The notes: generated by a model not told the origin, from the sequence alone. Numbered from the stretch's first letter, positions 1-7,879 are shown. The stretch is DNA of 11,403 nucleotides from an uncultured Bacteroidales bacterium (GCA_937864935.1 CALMDN010000331.1:1-11403); one strand, 5' to 3'. A program made the numbers and translations.

Positions 1-663
1 ACAAGTCTGAATCCGGTGTATACTCCGGGTGCAGCCGATATCGCTGCAGGTTCAGTAACACTTACAATCACGGCTACTTCAGCACTGCCTTGCGATCCGG
101 CTTCTGATCAGATGGTGCTCACCATCTCGAAACAGGCCACAGTCAGTGCAGGAGAAGATGCAACAATCTGTTCAGGCAGTGATTACACCCTCTCGGGTGC
201 AACAGGCACAGATTATGTATCAGTAACCTGGACCACCACAGGAAGCGGAACATTCGACGATCAGCATACCCTGAATCCGGTGTACACACCTGGTATTGTT
301 GATATTGCCAACGGACAGGTCATTCTTTCGGTAAGCGTTGAATCGGCCGAAGGATGTTCTTCCGCAACGGATCAGATGACCTTGTTTATTGAAGGTCAGC
401 CGACAGCCGATGCAGGTGCGGATATGTTTGTATGTCAGGGAGAGTCGTTGCAGATACTCGGTGCAACAGCGACCAACTATTCATCGCTTTACTGGACATA
501 TACCGGTCAGGGTTCGATGCTTGGAATCAACACCCTAACACCAACGTATATTCCAACAGCACTTGAAACCGGTAACATCGTTGTTACCCTGAATGTGGTT
601 GGCCTCGAAGGTTGCGGCAGTGTGGTTTCAACAGACGTGATGATCATTACCATCCGAGAAGGC
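1..663 (+). repeat. Tandem Ig-like repeats with an 88-residue (264-bp) period
   Basis: The motif NPVYTPG at residue 4 recurs at residue 92, and a diverged form (TPTYIPT) is at residue 180, each 88 codons apart. Cysteines keep register: C31/C119 are 88 apart, C57/C145 are 88 apart, and C205 follows C119 by 86. Each full unit therefore carries one early and one late cysteine. Unit A is partial (about 1-132), unit B is about 133-396 and unit C about 397-663. DNA identity between units is clear only around the NPVYTP stretch (bases 7-20 and 271-284), so this is an old, diverged duplication. More units probably lie upstream. Confidence 0.8.
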
Positions 664-1488
664 GTAATTGCTGATGCCGGAACCGATCAGTCGATACCGT
701 ATAATTCGTCCACTGTCTTAAATGGCGGTGCTTCGAACGGATCAGGTTCCTATGTTTACACATGGCAACCCTCATCACTGCTGATCAATTTCAATGCAAC
801 CAACCCGGAAACCATGCCATTGACCAATAACACAGAGTTTGTACTCATGGTAACCGATGTTGTAACAGGTTGTCAGGATCTTGATTCCGTCATGGTGTTT
901 ATCGATGGAATGAACCATCCTCCGTTAGCTGTGGATGACTACGATACCACAAAGTTCAATACTTCGGTCAGGATTAACATCCTGGGCAATGACAGCGATC
1001 CTGAAAACAGCGGACTTACCGTTACATTCTGCGGATATCCGTTAAATGGCCTGGTGGTTCTCAACAGCGATAACACCATCACTTATACACCATATGAAGG
1101 ATTCTCCGGTGACGACAGTCTGTGTTATACCATCTGTGACAAGGGAATCCCGGTTATGTGTGACAACGCCATGGTTTACATCCATGTGCTGCCAAAACCA
1201 AGTATTGATGATCTCGTAATCTATAACGGAGTATCACCCAATAAAGATGGTACCAACGATACCTGGGTCATCAAAGGCATTGAAGGCTTCCCTGACAATG
1301 AAGTCAGGATATTCAACCGCTGGGGAGATAAGATCAAAGACCTGAGTCATTACGATAATGTAAATGTAGTTTGGGATGGTACCAATTCCAATGGTGAACT
1401 GGTAACTGACGGGACATACTATTACATTGTAGAGATCAAGGGACTTCAGACCTTCACCGGTTGGATTTATGTAAGAAGTGAAAACTGA
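1..1488 (+). CDS. Large repetitive surface protein with T9SS type-B (CHU_C) sorting domain, 5'-truncated
   Basis: The reading frame is open from base 1, so the start lies outside the window and 495 C-terminal residues are visible. Residues 1-221 hold Ig-like units of about 88 residues. Residues 222-300 form a PKD-like domain, and residues 305-398 a cadherin-like/bacterial Ig domain starting NHPPLAVDD and containing ILGNDSDPE and ITYTPYEGFSG. Residues about 406-495 match the gliding-motility-associated C-terminal domain (motifs NGVSPNKDGTNDTW, FNRWG, WDGTNSNGELVTDGTYYY). That domain directs proteins through the T9SS to the cell surface and is typical of giant adhesins such as SprB. The PorP/SprF gene follows after 26 bases, probably in the same operon, as expected for type-B substrates. 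An adhesin role is inferred; no ligand or enzymatic motif is visible. Confidence 0.9.
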   Translation, partial: TSLNPVYTPGAADIAAGSVTLTITATSALPCDPASDQMVLTISKQATVSAGEDATICSGSDYTLSGATGTDYVSVTWTTTGSGTFDDQHTLNPVYTPGIVDIANGQVILSVSVESAEGCSSATDQMTLFIEGQPTADAGADMFVCQGESLQILGATATNYSSLYWTYTGQGSMLGINTLTPTYIPTALETGNIVVTLNVVGLEGCGSVVSTDVMIITIREGVIADAGTDQSIPYNSSTVLNGGASNGSGSYVYTWQPSSLLINFNATNPETMPLTNNTEFVLMVTDVVTGCQDLDSVMVFIDGMNHPPLAVDDYDTTKFNTSVRINILGNDSDPENSGLTVTFCGYPLNGLVVLNSDNTITYTPYEGFSGDDSLCYTICDKGIPVMCDNAMVYIHVLPKPSIDDLVIYNGVSPNKDGTNDTWVIKGIEGFPDNEVRIFNRWGDKIKDLSHYDNVNVVWDGTNSNGELVTDGTYYYIVEIKGLQTFTGWIYVRSEN

Positions 1489-1514
1489 TTCTGAAAATTA
1501 AAAAATCAACGAAA

Positions 1515-2429
1515 ATGAAAAAGATAACCAGCTTAGTTTTCCTGTTAATCAGTTTCTCTGCCTTCGCCCAGCAGGATCCGCTGTTCAGCCAGTATATGTT
1601 TAATAAACTGGCATTAAACCCGGCATATGCAGGCAGCCGTGAAATTCTTACGATCGATCTGCTCGATCGCTACCAATGGGTAGGGATTGAGGGAGCGCCG
1701 CGAACTTTCACGGTTGCTGCCCATATGGCTACGCGAAACAATAAAGTAGGACTGGGGGTATATGCATACCGGGATGCCCTCGGCCCCACCATTAATCAGG
1801 GTATGATGGCTACTTATGCCTATCGGCTGCTTCTGGGAAAGGGAACCCTCTCCTTAGGTCTGCAGGCTGGTATTAAGTACTTCGATTTTGACTGGATGCA
1901 GATGAATGTCGAAGACCCGGATTACACCTTTAATCCCCAGGACATACAGAAGATTGTTCCGGATGCCAACTTCGGTGTTTATTACCAGACCAACAGGTTC
2001 TTTGCCGGGTTGTCGTCAAAACAATTGCTGCAAAACGAATACGGACAGGCAACGGTTGACAATAAAACGACTTATACAAAGCTTCTGATGCACTTCTATG
2101 GCATGGCTGGTGCAGCAATTCCTATGGATGAGAAGATTATTTTCAGGCCTTCGGTTATGGCTAAGTTTGTGAAGAATGCACCCCTGCAGCTTGATATCAA
2201 CGCCAGTGTGTTGTTCGGGGATATTTTCTGGATCGGAGCCTCCTATCGCACGGAGAAAGCGATTGTATTCCTGACTGAGTTCAGAATCAGCGAGAAGTTC
2301 AGGGTAGGGTATTCCTACGATATTTACCTGAACGAGCTGCAGCCACACAACAAAGGATCTCACGAAATAAGGTTGGGCATCGACCTTGATATTTACAACT
2401 CAAGAATGATGACCCCCCGATATTTTTAG
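1515..2429 (+). CDS. PorP/SprF family type IX secretion outer-membrane protein
   Basis: This is a 304-residue protein with a signal peptide of about 19 residues (positive MKK, hydrophobic core, SAFA-Q cleavage region). It is followed by the family hallmark QDPLFSQYMFNKLALNPAYAG at the mature N-terminus. The rest alternates short amphipathic strands and ends in an aromatic residue (PRYF), fitting an outer-membrane beta-barrel. Length is typical of the PorP/SprF family. SprF-type members are needed for export or surface attachment of particular type-B substrates, and this one sits directly between such a substrate and a PorE/OmpA-like gene. I infer that it is the dedicated partner of the upstream adhesin rather than the core PorP of the secretion motor. 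The start is the only ATG ahead of the signal peptide and has an A-rich leader. Confidence 0.93.
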   Translation: MKKITSLVFLLISFSAFAQQDPLFSQYMFNKLALNPAYAGSREILTIDLLDRYQWVGIEGAPRTFTVAAHMATRNNKVGLGVYAYRDALGPTINQGMMATYAYRLLLGKGTLSLGLQAGIKYFDFDWMQMNVEDPDYTFNPQDIQKIVPDANFGVYYQTNRFFAGLSSKQLLQNEYGQATVDNKTTYTKLLMHFYGMAGAAIPMDEKIIFRPSVMAKFVKNAPLQLDINASVLFGDIFWIGASYRTEKAIVFLTEFRISEKFRVGYSYDIYLNELQPHNKGSHEIRLGIDLDIYNSRMMTPRYF

Positions 2430-2490
2430 ATTATAAAAGGCATAACTGAATGATTGAACCTTTGTAATCAGGCATTAATAACAAAGACGA

Positions 2491-4893
2491 ATGAAAAATA
2501 CAAAGATCATTTTCGCGGTAATTATTCTGGCTTATGGCCTACAGGCTTTTCCGCAGATTAATAAGGCAAACAGGCAATATGACCTCTTCAGGTACTCCAA
2601 AGCCATTCCGCTCTATAAAAAAGCGGCGCAAAGCAAGGATGATAAAGTGAGGAAGGAGGCAACCGCTAAACTGGCCGATTGCTACAGATTTATTAATGAT
2701 GTGAACGAGGCCCGGTCTTGGTATTTAAGAGCCACCGAATTCAGCGATACTGATCCGGTCAACTATTTTTATCTGGGACAAGCCCTGAGAAGTCTTGAAA
2801 GGTATGCTGAAGCCCGGCAGGCGTTTCTGAAGTTCTCTGAACTGGCTCCGGAAAACAGCTTCGGGAAGTTATATGCAGATTATTGCCTTGGTATTAATGA
2901 TTGGCTCTCATTGCCTCCATCGGCCGAAGTAAAGAATGTAGGTTCTCTGAACTCGAAGTATTCCGATTTCGGACCAGCCTTTTATAAAGACGGCGTTGTG
3001 CTTGCTTCCGACAGACAACTGAGTCTGCTAGATAGCCGGCCTTATTATTGGACAAACTTCAGTTATCTTGACCTATATTATTCTGAACCGAAATTTTACC
3101 AGGATTACTGGAGCGATATGTCAGAACCAGCTTCGCTTTCGCAGAAGTTTAACCAGACGTACCACGATGGCCCCGCCTTTTTTAACGGAAATTCAAAAAT
3201 CTTTCTCACCAGAACCACCATGGAGAAGGTAAAACGTGGTGAAAAAAACCTGAGAACCCATGTTTTGAAGATATACTATGCAAAACTCATTGATGGGAAA
3301 CCCGAATACAAGGAGTTTTCACACAACAGCGATCAGTTTTCCAATGGCCATCCAACAGTTCTGTCAGACCAGAAAACCATGATTTTCGCATCCGACAGAC
3401 CTGGCGGTAACGGAGGTACTGACCTGTACAAGTCAGTTCTTGACGGCAGTACCTGGAGTGAACCCGAAAACCTCGGGAAGGGGATTAACAGTATCGGAAA
3501 TGAGGTATTCCCGACCATTGTGAATGACACCCTGCTTTATTTTGCTTCTGACGGACATCCGGGTTATGGTGGGCTTGATTTGTATGTTTCCTCATTTAAG
3601 AATGGTGAATGGGGTGCCCCGGTGAACCTGAAAGCGCCGATCAACTCATCTTATGACGATTTTGCCATTGCCGTAGCTGCAGACCTGGCTTCGGGTTTTT
3701 TCAGTTCCGACAGGCCGGCTGGTCTGGGTAGTGATGATATTTATGCCTTCAGAAAAGCCTCTAAACCGGTTAAACAGGGAGAAGAAACAAAACCAGCTCT
3801 CGCGGTCAGTAATTTAAATATCAGCGGGATGGTAAAAGACAAAACCTCAGGAATCCCGCTTCCGGGAACCAAAGTGTTTTTACTCAGTACCAAAACCAAC
3901 AAGGTTAAGGTGCTGGAAACCGGTCCTGATGGTGTGTTTACTTCACCGGTTGAAAAAGGAGTGCTTTATATAGCCAAAGCCGAAAAACCTGACTTCCTCA
4001 ATGATTGTCTGAATTTCAGAATCTCTCCCGAAGACACGGCTTCCGTTCAGAAAACCCCACGTGATCTGCAGCTTGATAAACTGGAAGTAAACAAGAGTTT
4101 CGTGATAGAAAACATTTATTACGATCTGGATAAATGGTATATCCGCGAAGATGCCAAACCTCCTCTTGATAACCTGGTGAATGTACTAAAGCAATATCCG
4201 ATTACCATCGAGCTTTCATCACATACCGACAGTCGGGCTTCACATGGGTACAATGACGAGTTATCGCAGAAAAGGGCAGAATCAGCAGTCCGGTATATCA
4301 TGCTTCAGGGAATTGATCCATCCCGTATGACTGCAAAGGGTTACGGAGAAACCCGACTGGTAAACAGATGTGCTGATGGTGTTGATTGTTCCGAAGCAGA
4401 ACATCAGGCCAACCGCAGAACAGAATTTAAAATTCTGTCGTATCTGAAACCCGTTACGGACAAACGGTTTAATCCCGATGTGTTTACAGTAGGCGAGGAG
4501 GTTGATGTCTATCTGTTTGATCCTGATTTCTTTGATTATTGTTTCGGATCAAACGAAGAACCGGCACAGACTACCCAGGCCACAATTAAGTTACCGTCAA
4601 AACCTAGTCCAGAATCAAAACCAGAGGAATCTGTACAGGCTGAAGTCAGTAATACAGATTGCTACGGAGTTCAGCTGCTGGCCTCAGTCACAGAAATTCC
4701 TCTCAACAGTCCTGAACTGAAGGGTGCAGAGGATGTAAAAAGTTACTTCTCAGGTAAGTGGTATAAATACATCGCCGGATGTACCCAAACCTATGAGCAG
4801 GCAGTTGCTCTTAAAAAGAAGATGATAGAAAAGGGACTCACCGAAGCGTTTGTTATTAAAATATCGAATGGCAAAGTAGTTTCTGCCCGCTGA
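2491..4893 (+). CDS. PorE-like OmpA family protein: TPR, PD40 propeller, regulatory-like, OmpA and SPOR-like domains
   Basis: This is an 800-residue exported protein with a signal peptide of about 22 residues and no lipobox cysteine. Residues about 26-135 are TPR-like helices (YSKAIPLYKKAAQ, YFYLGQALRSLERYAEA). Residues about 150-420 carry PD40/WD40-like blades with repeated FASDRPGGNGGTDLY-type motifs at 299-313, 351-365 and 404-418. Residues about 443-505 resemble a carboxypeptidase regulatory-like beta-sandwich (ISGMVKDKTSGIPLPGTKV). Residues 537-648 are an OmpA C-terminal domain with peptidoglycan-contacting D580 (SSHTDSR) and R643 (NRRTEF). A Pro/Glu/Ser-rich linker (about 690-720) leads to a SPOR-like tail at 724-798 (YGVQLLASV and YKYIAGCTQTYEQA). 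The first four parts match the order in PorE-type T9SS proteins, which anchor the machinery to peptidoglycan. It lies 61 bases after the PorP/SprF gene and is probably co-transcribed. The SPOR call is by pattern only. Confidence 0.88.
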   Translation: MKNTKIIFAVIILAYGLQAFPQINKANRQYDLFRYSKAIPLYKKAAQSKDDKVRKEATAKLADCYRFINDVNEARSWYLRATEFSDTDPVNYFYLGQALRSLERYAEARQAFLKFSELAPENSFGKLYADYCLGINDWLSLPPSAEVKNVGSLNSKYSDFGPAFYKDGVVLASDRQLSLLDSRPYYWTNFSYLDLYYSEPKFYQDYWSDMSEPASLSQKFNQTYHDGPAFFNGNSKIFLTRTTMEKVKRGEKNLRTHVLKIYYAKLIDGKPEYKEFSHNSDQFSNGHPTVLSDQKTMIFASDRPGGNGGTDLYKSVLDGSTWSEPENLGKGINSIGNEVFPTIVNDTLLYFASDGHPGYGGLDLYVSSFKNGEWGAPVNLKAPINSSYDDFAIAVAADLASGFFSSDRPAGLGSDDIYAFRKASKPVKQGEETKPALAVSNLNISGMVKDKTSGIPLPGTKVFLLSTKTNKVKVLETGPDGVFTSPVEKGVLYIAKAEKPDFLNDCLNFRISPEDTASVQKTPRDLQLDKLEVNKSFVIENIYYDLDKWYIREDAKPPLDNLVNVLKQYPITIELSSHTDSRASHGYNDELSQKRAESAVRYIMLQGIDPSRMTAKGYGETRLVNRCADGVDCSEAEHQANRRTEFKILSYLKPVTDKRFNPDVFTVGEEVDVYLFDPDFFDYCFGSNEEPAQTTQATIKLPSKPSPESKPEESVQAEVSNTDCYGVQLLASVTEIPLNSPELKGAEDVKSYFSGKWYKYIAGCTQTYEQAVALKKKMIEKGLTEAFVIKISNGKVVSAR

Positions 4894-4904
4894 TTTCTCC
4901 TCTG

Positions 4905-4947
4905 AAAAAAAAGGCTGAACCAGATTTATGCGGTTCAGCCTTTTTTT
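4905..4947. terminator. Bidirectional intrinsic terminator
   Basis: A perfect 9-bp stem (4913-4921 with 4932-4940) encloses a 10-base loop. It is flanked by eight A on the left (4905-4912) and seven T on the right (4941-4947). The A and T tracts make it work in either direction. It lies between the convergent ends of the PorE-like gene (stop at 4893) and trpS (stop at 4961), so it probably ends both transcripts. Confidence 0.9.
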
Positions 4948-4960
4948 AAATTCAGCAAGA

Positions 4961-5956
4961 TTAAAAGGGTTTAAACCCAATAATCTCTCTTACTTCGCGG
5001 ATCGTTTTTGCTGCACTTTCATGGGCTTTTTCTTTTCCCATCAGCGCCACTTTGCGCAGGTATTCATCATTGGAACGAAGTGATTCAATTTTCTCGCGGA
5101 AAGGTTCAGTGAATGCAATGGCATCTTCAGCCAGTTGCTTTTTCATGTCACCATAACGAATGTTGCATTGATCGTATGCTTCCTCAAAAAAGCGGAGTGT
5201 TTCGGGTTTCGACAATGCCTTCATCAGATTAAACAGGTTTTCAATTGGCTGGGGCTTCGGCTGTCCGGGCTCGGTTGGTCCGCTGTCGGTAACCGCTTTC
5301 ATCACTTTTTTACGAATCACCGATGGGTCGTCGTTCAGAAAGATAGCATTTCCTTCACCTTCTGATTTTCCCATTTTGGTGCTGCCATCAAGCCCCGGAA
5401 TCTTGATCAGCTGTTCACCGAAATTATAGGCCACAGGTTCTGGGAAGTATTCTGTTTTGTAAAGGCGGTTAAAACGGTTGGCAAAGGTGCGGGTCATTTC
5501 CAGATGCTGTTCCTGGTCTTTTCCAACCGGTACTTTGTGGGCCTTGTGAATGATGATGTCGGCCGCCATCAGGGTAGGGTAGGTCAGAAGACCGGCATTG
5601 ATGTTGTCGGGCTGTGTACGAGCCTTGTCTTTAAATGATGTAACGCGCTCAAGTTCACCGAGATAAGCATTCATATTCAAAAAGAGGTAGAGCTCGGCTG
5701 TCTCCGGCAGATCACTTTGCAGGTAGAGAGTAGCCTTTTCCGGATCAAGGCCGGCAGCCAGATAATCTACCAGTACACTTTTTACATTACCATGCAGATC
5801 GGCAGGGGTAGGATGCGTGGTAAGTGAGTGATAATCAGCTATAAAGAAGAAACATTGGTTTTCTTCCTGCATCTTGATAAAATTCCTGAGGGCACCGAAG
5901 TAATTGCCCAGGTGCAGATTGCCTGTTGGCCTGATTCCGCTGACAACAATATCCAT
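4961..5956 (-). CDS. trpS: Tryptophanyl-tRNA synthetase
   Basis: This cytoplasmic class I aminoacyl-tRNA synthetase charges tRNA-Trp with tryptophan using ATP. Its 331 residues match the usual bacterial length of about 330. The HIGH-like motif is in GNLHLGNYFGA (residues 12-22), with the preceding GIRPTG typical of TrpRS. The segment VPVGKDQEQHLEMTR (142-156) is a strong family signature. The KMSKS loop reads KMGKS (194-198), and the C-terminus EVREIIGF is typical. The ATG start gives the correct N-terminus (MDIVVSGIRPTG). The gene lies 97 bases downstream of the RNase G gene on the same strand but has its own -7 promoter box. It ends at the bidirectional terminator. Confidence 0.97.
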   Translation of the reverse strand: MDIVVSGIRPTGNLHLGNYFGALRNFIKMQEENQCFFFIADYHSLTTHPTPADLHGNVKSVLVDYLAAGLDPEKATLYLQSDLPETAELYLFLNMNAYLGELERVTSFKDKARTQPDNINAGLLTYPTLMAADIIIHKAHKVPVGKDQEQHLEMTRTFANRFNRLYKTEYFPEPVAYNFGEQLIKIPGLDGSTKMGKSEGEGNAIFLNDDPSVIRKKVMKAVTDSGPTEPGQPKPQPIENLFNLMKALSKPETLRFFEEAYDQCNIRYGDMKKQLAEDAIAFTEPFREKIESLRSNDEYLRKVALMGKEKAHESAAKTIREVREIIGFKPF

Positions 5957-6000
5957 AGTGAGAGTATTCCGGCCCGGCAGACATTAACAAGGCCTGAGTG

Positions 6001-6008
6001 CAAAAATA
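6001..6008 (-). promoter_or_regulatory. Putative trpS promoter, -7 box
   Basis: On the minus strand the bases read TATTTTTG, a full match to the Bacteroidota -7 consensus TAnnTTTG. It sits 44 bases upstream of the trpS ATG, implying a leader of about 35-40 bases. No convincing -33 TTG lies 17-23 bases further upstream, so the call rests on the -7 box and its position. Confidence 0.5.
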
Positions 6009-6053
6009 GGGTTAATTTTTGAAAAGCTGCTTATGAACAACATCCGGGCGGGA

Positions 6054-7604
6054 TCACATTTTTATCTCATCGCCGGCTTTGTTGTAAAAATGGTATTCCA
6101 GCAGATGGTACGAAGGCATAGGCTGCAGCCTGATCCATCGTTTAAAGGTAAAATACCATTTGGTTCTTATGGATGGAAAACCATTGATAAGATAGGCATG
6201 AATATAGGGGTGAAGGGCAATTTTAATGAATGGTTCATTCTGATCCTGAACAAGATAACGGATGTTGTTTTCTATCTGATCAATGACAATGATGCTGGGT
6301 TTTATTTCACCGGTTCCTCCGCAGGAGGGACATTTTTCAAGAATCTGAACATTCATTTCAGGTCTTACCCTTTGACGGGTGATCTGAATCAGACCGAATT
6401 TGCTCGGCGGTAAGATGGTATGCTTGGCGTGATCCTTGCTCATCTCATCCTTGAGCTTCTGGTAGAGTTTTCTCCGGTTCATGCCTTCATGCATATCGAT
6501 GAAGTCAACCACGATAATTCCACCCATATCACGAAGACGAAGCTGGCGGGCTATTTCTGTAGCTGCTTCCAGATTCACAGCCAAGGCATTCATTTCCTGA
6601 GAGATCTCAGAATTTACCCTATGGCCGCTGTTTACATCGATTACATGCAAGGCCTCGGTATGCTCAATAATCAGGTAAACCCCGCTTTTGATGGTAACAA
6701 TTTTACCAAACGAGTTTTTTATCTGCTTGTCTATTCCGAAGTGCTCAAAAATGGGCGTCTTACCTTTAAAGAGCTTAACAATGTCCACTTTATCGGGGGC
6801 AATTGTCCCGATGTAGTTTTTTATCTCTTCGTAAATCACTGAATCGTTAACATGAATGTTGTTGAACGACTCATTGAGGAGATCACGCAGAATGGCAGAG
6901 GTTCGGTCAATTTCACTCAGAATCCTCTGAGGAGCTTTTGCTCCGGCCAATTTGGATACACAGGCATCCCATTTTGCCGTCAGATTGCGCAGATCAGCAT
7001 CAAGATCGGCCACCTTTTTATTTTCGGCCACTGTACGGATAATCACCCCGAAGTTCTTGGGCTTAATGCTGGTAATCAAACGCTTCAACCTGTTTCGCTC
7101 TTCAACACTCTTTATTTTCTGTGAAACAGAAACGCGCGATGAGAAGGGAACAAGAACCAGGTAACGGCCAGCAAAGGAGATTTCTGATGAAACACGTGGG
7201 CCTTTGGTCGAAATAGGTTCCTTGGCAATCTGAATAAGAACCTGCTGGTTAGAGGTAAGTACAGAAGTTATCTTACCGGTTTTTTCAATATCCGGCTCCA
7301 GTTCAAGATCACCGATCAATGGAACTTCAGGCTTGCCTGTCAGGGTAAGTTTGAGCAACTTATTGAGAGAATTCACCTGAGGACCCAGATCCAGATAATG
7401 CAGAAAAGCATCCTTTTCGTAGCCGACGTCAACAAAGGCAGCATTCAGGCCGGGCATGATCTTCTTAACCCGGCCGAGATAGATATCTCCAACGGCAAAA
7501 TTATTGTTGCTTTTCTCTTTGTTGAGTTCGACCAGATCTTTGTCTTCAAGCAGCGCAATATTCACCTCTGAAAGACCTGCGTCGATAATCAGCTCCTTAT
7601 TCAA
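6054..7604 (-). CDS. rng: RNase E/G family endoribonuclease
   Basis: This single-strand-specific endoribonuclease acts in rRNA maturation and mRNA decay. With the TTG start at 7604 it has 516 residues, the usual length of Bacteroidota Rne/Rng proteins, and begins NKELIIDAG like the family. The S1-like domain covers about residues 35-125 (VGDIYLGRVKKIMPGLNAAF; GYEKDAFLHY). Catalytic aspartates are in the DNase-I-like subdomain: D323 (HVIDVNSG) and D367 (GGIIVVDFIDM). The zinc-link motif is CPSC (C425, C428), matching E. coli RNase E CPxC. There is no long disordered RNA-degradosome scaffold tail, so it is RNase G-like. No ATG is available. An upstream TTG at 7649 would add 15 residues, but that stretch overlaps a predicted hairpin and does not look like the family. 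A further in-frame stop lies at 7674-7676. Confidence 0.93.
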   Translation of the reverse strand: MNKELIIDAGLSEVNIALLEDKDLVELNKEKSNNNFAVGDIYLGRVKKIMPGLNAAFVDVGYEKDAFLHYLDLGPQVNSLNKLLKLTLTGKPEVPLIGDLELEPDIEKTGKITSVLTSNQQVLIQIAKEPISTKGPRVSSEISFAGRYLVLVPFSSRVSVSQKIKSVEERNRLKRLITSIKPKNFGVIIRTVAENKKVADLDADLRNLTAKWDACVSKLAGAKAPQRILSEIDRTSAILRDLLNESFNNIHVNDSVIYEEIKNYIGTIAPDKVDIVKLFKGKTPIFEHFGIDKQIKNSFGKIVTIKSGVYLIIEHTEALHVIDVNSGHRVNSEISQEMNALAVNLEAATEIARQLRLRDMGGIIVVDFIDMHEGMNRRKLYQKLKDEMSKDHAKHTILPPSKFGLIQITRQRVRPEMNVQILEKCPSCGGTGEIKPSIIVIDQIENNIRYLVQDQNEPFIKIALHPYIHAYLINGFPSIRTKWYFTFKRWIRLQPMPSYHLLEYHFYNKAGDEIKM

Positions 7605-7618
7605 AACCCTGAAATTTT

Positions 7619-7736
7619 TTGTATTGTAAAATACAACGGCACGGCTCAATAAATTCCGGAAAGTTGTCCGGATTTATGATTGCAATGATACCATCATGTG
7701 CAGTAACAGACTTCTGCTGTTATTCACACATGATGG
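7619..7736 (-). promoter_or_regulatory. Structured leader of the RNase E/G gene: three successive hairpins
   Basis: Three inverted repeats lie between the bS22-like gene and the RNase gene. Hairpin 1 pairs 7691-7700 with 7727-7736 (10 perfect bp) and continues inward through 7704-7709 with 7717-7722, leaving a 7-base loop. Hairpin 2 pairs 7655-7660 with 7667-7672 around a 6-base loop. Hairpin 3 pairs 7619-7625 with 7630-7636 around a 4-base loop and ends 14 bases before the preferred start codon. None is followed by a T-run in the direction of transcription, so they do not look like intrinsic terminators. The E. coli rne leader also contains hairpins through which RNase E controls its own mRNA. 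A similar role here is inferred from position only. Confidence 0.45.
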
Positions 7737-7758
7737 GATTTCCGAAGATTAAGAAATG

Positions 7759-7848
7759 TTATTTCTTTTTATGACGATTCTTGCGCAAACGTTTCTTACG
7801 TTTGTGCGTCGCCATTTTATGTCTTTTTCTTTTTTTTCCGCTTGGCAT
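7759..7848 (-). CDS. Tiny basic ribosome-associated protein, bS22/mS38-like (AURKAIP1/COX24 domain)
   Basis: This is a 29-residue peptide starting MPSGKKRKRHKMATHK and ending NRHKKK. Seventeen residues are Lys or Arg, three are His and none are acidic. The pattern KRKRHKM followed by a basic helix with RLRKNRHKKK resembles the AURKAIP1/COX24 C-terminal domain found in mitochondrial mS38, the actinobacterial 30S protein bS22 and short Bacteroidota proteins. Such proteins bind rRNA in the small subunit, so a ribosomal location is likely but inferred. It starts 31 bases after the HU stop and precedes the RNase E/G gene on the same strand, so it is probably co-transcribed from the HU promoter. 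The ATG at 7848 has an A/T-rich leader. Its small size makes it easy to miss in annotation. Confidence 0.82.
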   Translation of the reverse strand: MPSGKKRKRHKMATHKRKKRLRKNRHKKK

Positions 7849-7879
7849 GATGAAAGAAATTAGTTAAGTGAACAACTGC

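Noticed and set aside
2430..2490. A possible promoter (AACCTTTG) before the PorE-like gene
   Set aside because: One consensus base is wrong and no TTG lies at the proper distance; co-transcription with the PorP/SprF gene is simpler.
6033..7164. Several plus-strand open frames of 70-140 codons opposite the RNase E/G gene
   Set aside because: They are antisense to a strongly conserved gene, have no family features, and overlap each other in different frames.
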